A DNA stretch of 16,494 nt from assembly GCA_028565635.1 (NCBI GenBank), contig JAOXYB010023569.1, forward strand, positions 1 to 16,494, written 5' to 3'. The notes beneath the pieces are model-generated. The model was not told the DNA's origin. It worked only from the letters and a program-made list of their open reading frames with translations, and searched no databases. Shown piece by piece: positions 8,737 through 16,494 of this stretch (position 1 is its first letter; each line of letters opens with the position of its first letter). The position numbers were made by a program, and so were the translations under genes. This DNA is from Phoronis ovalis. Taxonomy: Eukaryota; Phoronida; Phoronidae.

Positions 8737-11519
8737 ACATTCCACTTCACATGGTAATGTAGATTTTGATCTTAAAATAATCAGAAAATATATAGAAATT
8801 CTTCCCATCGTTGTACACCTCAAGTACACTATATGTGCATTAATTGTAATATAAGAAACATTGCCATAAGTTTGTCCATGTTTTGTGCCACGATGTTCTG
8901 TTGGTATTAAAGTACTCAGTATATCTTTTTTATGTACTAATCATATATGCTAGAGGAAAAAACTTGTAAAAAAACACTTCGTTTCATCGCTGGTATACCA
9001 GGTGGCAAGAAAATACAAAAGCATGTGCACACTGCATGGTACAGATATAACGGTTGGGCGCATTTTTTATAGAACGATACACTGTCGATTTAATTATGTG
9101 AAATCTATGGAAATAATTTGTAATGCCGACACCCACGGGGCGTGAATACCCAGATGCTTATAAAAATGCTTTGGTCCAAAAATTCGCCAAAATTTATCTA
9201 AATACTGTAACAGTTCCTTAACTTACTATATCATGTGATTTTAAAATCATGCATTCATAACATATCACAATTGAATATCTTAACATATACTTATATTTTA
9301 TTAAAATACAAACCGAAATAGTTTTAAAGTCGGAAATGTTTTATATACTCTACGTGTTAATATGGTAATGAGATTTCAATTAGAATTTTTATTACTCTGT
9401 CTTTGCAAGCTGTTAACAACTTCGTATAGTAAATGGCTTGCGTGTAATGCAGCAAACCACTGGCAAATATTGTTACTTTTTAAATATATTATTAGTAAAA
9501 ATCTTTACATCGTATGGAAATTCGTCTATTTACGAATGGCCTAGGAATTACCGATTGTTTTTTTATTTGTTTTTCATTTTGTTATGTACGTGGAATATCA
9601 TATCAGAGGAGATTTTATACAGCGTGTATACTAAACGAATATAAATTGTGCGTAAACTAGTTGTGACTAAATACATAATTTACTAAATTATTTATATAAA
9701 ATAACTTTATTGCAATAAAATGCAAGTTTTTGAAAAAAATAATGAAAGCAAATGCTGAAGAATTTCATTTCGTACATATAAAAACTGACAGAAATATGAG
9801 ACAAGTCTTTGATTAGAGGATATGAAATATCCTTAACTTGTGAAAATATTGTTTTCTGAATCGTTACAAGTAGAACGTGTTTAATAGTTCGGTCGAGGTT
9901 AAATGGTGCATATTCATAGAACAGTTGACTATATAGCGTCTTCAAATGATAAACGTTATATGCAATTATTATATACTAAGAGGATAGAGCGAAATTAAAT
10001 AATACTAGAACACGTGTCGAAAAGGCGAGCTGTCTCTATGCAGGATACACAAAATTCAGAGATTTTCTAGTAAACTAAGCTACAACAAACTCCTAACCAT
10101 TGTATTTTTTTTTGTACGATATTAAATCTCTGTCGCTTCTATATCAGATGTAGCCAAAATGACAATATCACATCCATATAATTTAATTGCTCCTTTGAAC
10201 CCCTGGAGTGAGACGTACAGAATAAGGAAGCTTTTACAAATGTATAACCATTAAAAACATGACAGACGACAAGCAATACGATCAAGAACTACATAATATA
10301 TAGTATGGGAATAGTTACTCACCTAGCTTACCAAGGTAAATCCAGACATACCCTAATAAACATAAAAAAACTTAACGTCTATGCAGTATATCCGCCATTT
10401 TGCTGCAATGTGTGATGACATAAAACCAATATTACGTATAAGAAGCCGGATAAGATATAACTATCCTCGCGTTCCTTATTAAATTCTCAAGCTGTCTTCA
10501 GACGCCTTTCTCAGAAATATGAAAAACTAATTCTTCGTATTAATACATCCAAACATGACTGTATATTACCAGAATGTTATTGTAGACCTTAAAGACAATT
10601 CTGCTTTAGTTATTACAACAGCAAATAGCTGAATTTACCATGCTAAAGCGTCTAGCATAGCAAATGAGATGAGTATCGATTTTGAAAATGTAATTTACGG
10701 AATTTGCATTTATGCACCAATATATAAATATCTGTTCGACAAAAGCACAGATGAGAGCAGTCCTCAGGGTATATATTAGTTATTGCTTAAATGTAGAACT
10801 GCTAAGATAAAAAAATGAAAAGTAGTCCGTAACGATGTGTTAGGGCAGTGATCGACTTTTTTGTAATTACTAACCATTAGAAATGAACGGGCATTCCGAT
10901 ACAGTTATATAGATACATTAAAATACTATTATGACATCGTCGTAACGAGCATAATGTTATCAATTATCAATTCTTCTGACCGCTTATCACACAAGCAGAG
11001 CAAGCAAGCGAAGATCATGTACATTTATATTTAATGATATGACGGTTTCGGTGCCAGTTTTTGATAGGGATCACTGTAGTTCTTTTATTGTGGGCTATGC
11101 CCGGGTGAGACGCAACAATAGCTTCATCCACATTTTTTGTTACAGCCTATCGCAGGCAAGCCACATTCGTTGGTACAGAAATTGAAATTAAATTTTGCTT
11201 GGCCAGTTAGAATCATTGTAAATTAGTCCTGCAAGTTCTTTTTTCATTATTTTTAGTTATTTATTAAATATTGATGATACCGGTTCTTATTATAGAAGTA
11301 AACCATGCTTTATACATAAGTAATCGAAAACACTGGTAATTAAAATCTGAGTTCATTCACAAAGAATGCAGGAGCAATAGTACTATTTAAAATCAGTAAC
11401 ATTAGAGGTTATATTCCCTGGAAAATAGGAATCATACTGTTCAATAAATAAAAAAAAATTAAAAATGGAAAGCGTTTGATATTACACTTGCAAAGTAACT
11501 AACAAACTGTGTCTTGAAG
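8737..11519. other. AT-rich non-coding stretch
   Basis: About 2.8 kb with nothing I can support as a gene. Open frames at 9362-9644 (plus) and 9945-9688 (minus) are hydrophobic or low-complexity translations of A/T-rich DNA without domain signatures. A CACCCACGGGGCGTG patch lies near 9129. CACGTG occurs near 10011. I see no recognisable repeats, RNA genes or splice-linked exons. Confidence 0.5.
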
Positions 11520-11524
11520 CATTG

Positions 11525-11850
11525 GTGGGCAATGGTGGACAGTGATCTAATAGTTGGCAAAAAAGAGGTGGACAGTCCGGTGGACAGTGGCTTAATAGTT
11601 GACAGGACAATGCTGTGGACAGTAGTCTAGCAGTTGGCTAAACACAGGTGGGTAACGGTTTCATAATTGACTGGACAATGGTGCACAGTTGTTTCACAGT
11701 TGACTGGAAACTGTTGAACAGTGATCTAACATTTAGCAGGCAGTAGCGGACAATGGTTTAACAGTTGACAGTAGACAGTGATGGACAATGGTCTAACTGT
11801 TGTCAGGACAGTTATGGACGGTGGTGGACAGTGGTCTAACAATCGGCGGG
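11525..11850 (+). repeat. Degenerate minisatellite, about nine units
   Basis: Nine diverged copies of a unit close to GGACAGTGGTCTAACAGTTG recur. The TCTAA-like cores lie near 11546, 11591, 11626, 11660, 11692, 11725, 11757, 11792 and 11835. Spacings are 32-35 bases in the middle and 43-45 at the two ends, so units have gained or lost bases. GGACAATGG and GGACAGT alternate as variants. The array is more G-rich on the plus strand than its surroundings. It has no long uninterrupted open frame and is best read as an old tandem repeat. Confidence 0.8.
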
Positions 11851-12009
11851 AAATTAATCTCAACGGACAAACTATAACTGGCAAAAGTGCACGTGACATT
11901 TTAAATTAAAACTAATTAAATAATTGGTTTTTGGGAATATTCAATTAACGTACAAATATGAAAAATTACATCCTAATAATTTTTGTGTGACAGTTGTAAC
12001 ATAAAGGAA

Positions 12010-12417
12010 ATGAATTTTAACAATCAATTAGCCATTGATTTTTACATCTCTAATGTCCCCAGTAACACAAGCGGAACAATATGGTGCATATTGTTATTTT
12101 CGGTTCATTTTGCTCTGCATTTTAAGACAGTGGGTCGGAAGATTATAAACTGGTGCTGTAAAGTACGAAACGTCTTAAAGAAATCATTGGCACTAATACT
12201 TGGCTTAGTTATCTTTACTTTACACTATACAATATATGATTCATGTCCTTCTCTGGAGACTATTTATATAATAACAAGAAGTAATTTTTGTTGTACAGGT
12301 ACTCTAAAGATTTTATCAACAAACGTGATATTAGCGACTTTGGCCTTCTATATTTACCACATCATTAACTACATCAGTTGCAGCCTGAAAGGTGATATGT
12401 TACTGAAAACATTTTAA
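12010..12417 (+). CDS. Unproven open frame, 135 residues with three hydrophobic stretches
   Basis: I do not recognise this protein. The ATG at 12010 opens 135 codons ending TAA. Three hydrophobic stretches lie at about residues 22-39, 59-77 and 101-121, linked by short Cys- and Lys-containing loops (NWCCKVRNVLKK and RSNFCCTG), with a possible glycosylation sequon NTS at 19-21. The frame stays open nine codons upstream of the ATG. By my rough estimate a frame this long is uncommon but not impossible by chance at this AT content. It may be a small membrane protein, a receptor-gene remnant, a single exon, or noise. T-rich DNA also tends to encode hydrophobic residues. Confidence 0.2.
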   Translation: MNFNNQLAIDFYISNVPSNTSGTIWCILLFSVHFALHFKTVGRKIINWCCKVRNVLKKSLALILGLVIFTLHYTIYDSCPSLETIYIITRSNFCCTGTLKILSTNVILATLAFYIYHIINYISCSLKGDMLLKTF

Positions 12418-13231
12418 AGCATTGGACTGCTGTGACGCCGTATCAAGGCCAAGGACATCGTTGCACAAAGTTAAAAGACAATGATGGATGTGCGTATACA
12501 TGAATGCAAGAGCATGTTAATTTTCCTTTATTTATCTCATATTTATATGTCCAGCTAAGATTCTATTCGTGTTATTTAATTCTCTATAGACAACAGGAAT
12601 CCCGATGGTAAGATCTGCTAGGTTTTAGCATCTATTTAGCTGTGTAATACGTATCCCAGATGAACGACCAATCAATGTTTTCATTTCTTACTGCTTTATC
12701 GGGATAAAAGATCCATAAAGTGTTCATATATGCAGTAACATTAACTGACAACTTTTACAACACTAAAAAATGTAATGTTAGTCTAATTAAAACCAAGGAA
12801 GATGTAGGCTTTTTTTTGTAAGTTTCCGTTTTCCACTCCCGATCTAAGAAATCACTGTAGCCCCATTTGTAATGCCAGCAAATCCATCTAAAAAGCTACA
12901 CATACAGTTACGATAATGTATGTCTCTAGATAAGAAATTGTATATTTGAACAGAACCTGTACATCTATGAAAGATATTTAGGTTTTTCTTCACTGTTTTT
13001 GAACCGTTAGGAAAAATTGTTCATTTTTAGAATTAGAAACTTATTCACCAGTTGTTCTAATTCCAAACACAAAAGGTTAGCAAAATCATTAAAAAACTGT
13101 AAGATGCAAGACATGCTAATTTAATAAAAATGATGCATATCAATAGACATTATCCAGATCTATCCAGACGGCAACTATGGACTATCGCTCACACTTTATT
13201 ACTCAAAAACGTGTGTACTGCTTTATTAACA
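12418..13231. other. Non-coding stretch
   Basis: About 0.8 kb without a recognisable gene, repeat or RNA. Composition is uniform and AT-rich. I saw no canonical splice-linked coding segment. Confidence 0.45.
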
Positions 13232-13417
13232 CTAACATGATTTTTTCCGTTCGGTTTTTGTCTCTCGAAGATTTAGCAGTTCAGACGAAGCGTAAGAACT
13301 AAAAGAATAATAAAGTATCAAGAATATGAATCCATACAAGCTTCGATGTGCAACTTGTGCATTCTCCTTTGATAATAATGGCGTACCCATTTTTCCTGAA
13401 TCAACTTTTCTGTCCAT
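13232..13417 (-). CDS. Unproven 61-residue open frame downstream of a TATA element
   Basis: I do not recognise this product. The frame begins MDRKVDSGKMGTPLLSKENA, has one hydrophobic stretch (GFIFLILYYSFSSYA) at about residues 29-43, and ends with a basic tail (RETKTERKKSC). On the same strand TATATATAG (from 13494) lies about 77 bases before the ATG, a spacing compatible with a TATA-driven start near 13463 and a short leader. A GTAAATGA donor-like site at 13442 falls in that leader. The frame length is within chance expectation, so the TATA arrangement is the only support. Confidence 0.12.
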   Translation of the reverse strand: MDRKVDSGKMGTPLLSKENAQVAHRSLYGFIFLILYYSFSSYASSELLNLRETKTERKKSC

Positions 13418-13486
13418 CGATCACCTCGTACTAGTCATTTACCTACTCGCACTGTCCCCTACAGTTTTGTGTAAACAGGATTTGAC

Positions 13487-13494
13487 TATATATA
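13487..13494 (-). promoter_or_regulatory. Candidate TATA box
   Basis: TATATATA, read toward the left as TATATATAGTC. About 30 bases downstream the sequence becomes less AT-rich (ACTGTAGGGGACAGTGCGAG), followed by a donor-like GAGTAG then GTAAATGA at 13442. It could mark a minus-strand promoter for the small frame at 13417, or a leader exon of the sodium channel 11.7 kb away. Such motifs are frequent by chance here. Confidence 0.15.
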
Positions 13495-13925
13495 CTTGAT
13501 TGATCTTAGTGTGAATATCGTAGTTACATTGTTTTAATTTTGTTTTAGTTTTAGTCTTTTTTTTGTAATACATTGTTATCCAAAAGGTTATATACAAGTG
13601 GCTTCTATACAGTCTATAATCACAATAATATGTTCTACGTAGAAAATACGAAGGCGTGTTATCAAGATGCAGCTTTTACCAGACCTAAAAATGCAGCAGC
13701 CACCCATAGGCAACTTGTAGTCATGTATATCTATGAGCAAACACAATAAAATTAAAAAAACGCATTTTGTAAACTATGACAGACTTTGGGATACTGTATT
13801 TGTAAAAAACAGCACGGTCATAACGGGATATCTGTAGCTGTCAATTATGGAAATAGTAGACACGGTACAGATATGAGTATACCTATAAACGTATATAACA
13901 ACTTCGTCCACTAGCATATCCAACT

Positions 13926-14304
13926 CCCGGGGTAGCACTCAGATATAAAGTGGTGCCCAAGCTCGCGAATGATTTAAAAAAAGATTCTAAACAAGACCAC
14001 CCTCAAAAATGGTACCATAACCCAGACTGACATTTTTCGACAAAGAAAAAAAGTATTATTTTCAGGTTATTTTTCCAGTAGGGGTGGGAATTCAAGTCCG
14101 AACACCCGTTAACCCCCTAAGAACATACCCTAAGCATGACTCGTCGCGAAAAATTGACCCCCCCCAAGCAGATCCAGGGCCAAAGAACTATAAAATCTTT
14201 ATGCTCAAAACTACTATAAACGCGCACGTATGCTCAGTCCTCAAAGGAAAATATGTTCACGCGATTTTGGTAGCGTGCATGCGTACCCACTTTATACCTG
14301 AGTG
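13926..14304. repeat. Repeat segment bounded by near-perfect inverted repeats
   Basis: CACTCAGATATAAAGTG at 13936-13952 is repeated inverted at 14288-14304, where the minus strand reads CACTCAGGTATAAAGTG (16 of 17 identical, and the next base also matches). Just outside the left copy is the CCCGGGG core (13926-13932). The interior has a local rise in GC, an 8-C run (about 14159-14166) and CCACCCTCAAAAATGG / ACACCCGTTAACCCCC-like words. A 73-codon plus frame inside (14084-14305) has no known motif. The pattern fits a non-autonomous mobile element or two opposed copies of a dispersed repeat. I saw no transposase and no clear target-site duplication. Confidence 0.55.
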
Positions 14305-14552
14305 ACCAACGATAACTAACACCCAAAATTCATTGCGGTGTTGAGCACCAGTGTTCATCGAAAATATGAGGACAAGTCCAGGGACAAAAGGGCTAGAAAT
14401 AAGCTTATTTCATCAATTAACAAAGACAAATTAATATAGTTAAAATTTCGGATAGAATTCAACAAATTACCAGAAAAATCAGCTTTAATATCAAAGATAT
14501 CGCTTCCTGTTCGGGTTTCTAGTTTGGTAGCCACTCTAAGCAGAGAATATCA

Positions 14553-14560
14553 CCCCGGGG
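14553..14560 (-). repeat. CCCCGGGG-cored repeat end
   Basis: On the minus strand TACTCCCCGGGGTGATATTC resembles the left edge of the segment at 13926 (AACTCCCGGGGTAGCACTC). It is the second of three such cores in 2.3 kb and is opposite in orientation to the first, so it may be another terminus of the same repeat family. Confidence 0.4.
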
Positions 14561-14574
14561 AGTATAACCTAGAA

Positions 14575-15865
14575 ATAAATTCGATGTAACGGGAGTGTCT
14601 GCAGGTGCAGCACACAATTAATAAGACTGATAATTACACATTACATGGAGAGGTAAGACATTCCAATGTAATAATTAATAACATATATATGCCAGAAGAT
14701 GATGTATCGTCAACTACTATAAACTTTTGAGCTATATAAAAACATGCCTTTTTATGCATGTCAGCCCAGATGCAAGTCGCTATTCAGGTATTTCATAACG
14801 TTTCTTTTTAATTATTCGGAAGCCAAGTAATATAATTCCAAATTGAGTCGCTATCCAAAAGTTTATGGGAATATAATAAACATGTGATGATGCTCTTTTT
14901 ATGGCTAACTAACTGGTTCCTTAGTGCCATATACAGAGTCATCAAGGTTCTTAAATTACGGACAATACACACGCAGTCCCGCTAGCAATAGACTTGAAAT
15001 ACAAGGGCAGTAACTTTGCTTGAATGTATTTTCAAAAAGCGGTCGTACAGTTTATTCCAAACCTCTCATATTTAAAAACAGATGCAAACTGTACTCCTTT
15101 AATGCTCTCTGTCAAAATACAACTGGTCATGTTTTTCTCCTAAAATCACATCGCAAATTCACTGTTTTAGCTCGTTTTTAAGGAAATGAGTTTTTTATGA
15201 TACACGATGGATTATTCCAACAGTAGCTACTTGAATTTGAAAACTCAATCATTCAAGAGCCAAATCAACTTCTTTTGAATGTAACAAATGCAACTTGAAA
15301 ACTACTTACCTGACCCTACACTGTTAAATTGCTGTCTCAAACTGTATTCATGTAACGTGAATGTATAATCACTGACAAAAAAACAAACGAACCTCTGTGC
15401 GAATAGCAGGGTGTATGAAAACGTAATTCCTTGAAAACTACTGGTTAAGAAACCGATTCCTATTGCGAACATAGAATACGTCTAAACTATTCTTAACAGT
15501 ACCTCCACAAAGTCAGTAACTATTATGGAATGCCCTGTCTATATGATATTATATTAAAATAGTTTCGCTGCTATAGTAACAGCAAAAAATAGCGGAGACA
15601 CAAGATGAAAATCGTGTTTCAGTGTTGTATGCGTAAGTGAAAAGTTATGTTTTAATTCCAAATAAATAAACAAATTTTACTCAGAAACTCAGTATATGAA
15701 GAGCATTACATTATAAGATAATTACTGTTCCTAAAAAATTACGATCAATAAAGCTATAAAAATACTCCGCAAGGTGGAGCTACATGCTTAAACGATGTTA
15801 ATAGTTCACATATTGACCAGGTGTGTTGACAAGTACGAGCTACTCATGGTTTTTTGACTACGGGA
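14575..15865. other. Non-coding stretch
   Basis: No recognisable gene. A small hairpin ACATGC-CTTTTTAT-GCATGT lies at about 14742-14761. The rest is plain AT-rich sequence without tandem repeats or domain-bearing frames. Confidence 0.45.
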
Positions 15866-15869
15866 TTGT

Positions 15870-16190
15870 GTCGCCCAACCAATCCAAATTTTAGCTTGTG
15901 GTAGCAAACCCAATCCAAATTTTTTGAAATATAAGGGGTAGCAACCAAATTTTGTGAAATATAAGGGTAGCAATCCAAAAGTATAACATATTTGACTAGC
16001 AATCCATTTTTAAGCAAACTGACTGATACAAACCAAAATCCAAAATCTATTTATGGATACAAACCTAAAATTAATTGAAATTATTTGCTCTAAGCAGTGT
16101 GTAGCAATCCAAATTTTTGAATTTCATTACGGTAGCAATCCAAAAAAATACAGTAAGAAGTATACAATCCAAATCCAAAATTTTCAACTG
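15870..16190 (-). repeat. Tandem array of about 30-bp units
   Basis: Units resembling GGTAGCAATCCAAATTTT (plus-strand form), usually followed by TTGAAATATAAG, recur about every 30 bases. AATCCA-like cores lie near 15881, 15912, 15943, 15972, 16001, 16106, 16137 and 16166, with decayed copies between 16001 and 16106. The two most similar neighbours share TGAAATATAAGGG. The array ends directly against the repeat terminus at about 16190-16233, suggesting it is the expanded interior of that repeat. I assign the minus strand because the terminus reads in that direction. Confidence 0.75.
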
Positions 16191-16233
16191 GGCAGCACAC
16201 CCTCACCGAAAAATAACTTGAGTACCCCCGGGG
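16190..16233 (-). repeat. Terminus of a dispersed repeat (CCCCGGGGGTACTCAAG)
   Basis: The minus strand reads CCCCGGGGGTACTCAAG, then TTATTTTTCGGTGAGGGTG, then TGCTGCCCAG, running into the tandem array. From memory, unverified, repeats that open CCCCGGGGGTACTC and continue to a GGTGTGCCGCCC-like word are widespread in marine invertebrate genomes. I cannot give a family name. It is the third CCCGGGG-type core in this region. Confidence 0.5.
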
Positions 16234-16494
16234 AAGTACACAAGTACACGACAATCACATTCACTTTGTTACTTAAAATAATCACATGTTTCAACCCGTT
16301 TTCAGCCACGAAATAAACCCGATAATAAAACTTAAAGGTAATAAATTTATCATATAACCATATGAGAGCACACCACTAATTCACCTCCCATCCGTTATAA
16401 TGGAGAATTGACATATCTCGACATTAAATAAAAATATTACCAAACTCTCACTGACATCTGGGATTAGATATTTTTTTATCCTTGTTTGTTCTAG
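16234..16494. other. Non-coding right edge
   Basis: AT-rich sequence with no recognisable feature. The plus frame 16053-16316 that runs in from the left is a translation of the tandem array and repeat terminus and is not a gene. Confidence 0.45.

Noticed and set aside
14084-14305. 73-codon plus frame in the inverted-repeat segment.
   Set aside because: It lies within repeat-like DNA, has no known motif, and its end coincides with the right inverted repeat.
16053-16316. 87-codon plus frame at the right edge.
   Set aside because: It is a translation of the 30-bp tandem array and repeat terminus, whose simple composition keeps stops away.
1-16494. Search for tRNA, rRNA, snRNA, CRISPR arrays, bacterial operons or an RNA-silencer (NRSE-type) element upstream of the neuronal gene.
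   Set aside because: No recognisable promoter boxes, cloverleaf, repeat-spacer array, ribosome-binding sites or NRSE core were seen on reading both strands. A covariance-model scan would be the decisive test for RNAs.

Overview
The window looks like AT-rich, gene-poor nuclear DNA from an animal, most likely a marine invertebrate. A bivalve or another mollusc is my best guess, but that is an inference. The evidence is spliced exons with GT..AG introns, long non-coding stretches, degenerate minisatellites and dispersed repeats. There is no bacterial-style gene packing, no rRNA, no CRISPR array, and I recognised no tRNA.

The one gene I can support lies on the minus strand at the left edge. Two phase-0 coding exons (1784-1641 and 239-156) encode the first 76 residues of a voltage-gated sodium channel alpha subunit (Nav1/para type). 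They include the family's N-terminal FRxFTRESL signature, followed by a highly charged, Lys/Glu-rich cytoplasmic stretch. A 1401-bp intron separates them. The rest of the channel (all four membrane repeats) lies beyond the left edge. An in-frame stop just before the ATG fixes the start codon.

Everything right of about 1.8 kb is probably upstream, 5'-untranslated, intronic or intergenic sequence relative to that gene. Possible regulatory pieces are a CpG-dense patch with an E-box and a hairpin (5255-5340), a GC box (4887-4897), a C-rich patch that could form a G-quadruplex on the minus strand (7721-7747), and a palindromic CRE touching a CCAAT box (8721-8736). All are hypotheses from motif and composition.

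The right third carries most of the repeat content. There is a nine-unit degenerate minisatellite (11525-11850). There is a 13.9-14.3 kb segment bounded by an inverted repeat matching at 16 of 17 positions. There is a roughly 30-bp tandem array (15870-16190), and next to it one of three CCCGGGG-cored repeat ends found within 2.3 kb. One 135-codon open frame with three hydrophobic stretches (12010-12417) and one 61-codon frame preceded by a TATA element (13417-13232, minus) are reported as unproven. I found no convincing new multi-gene system here.
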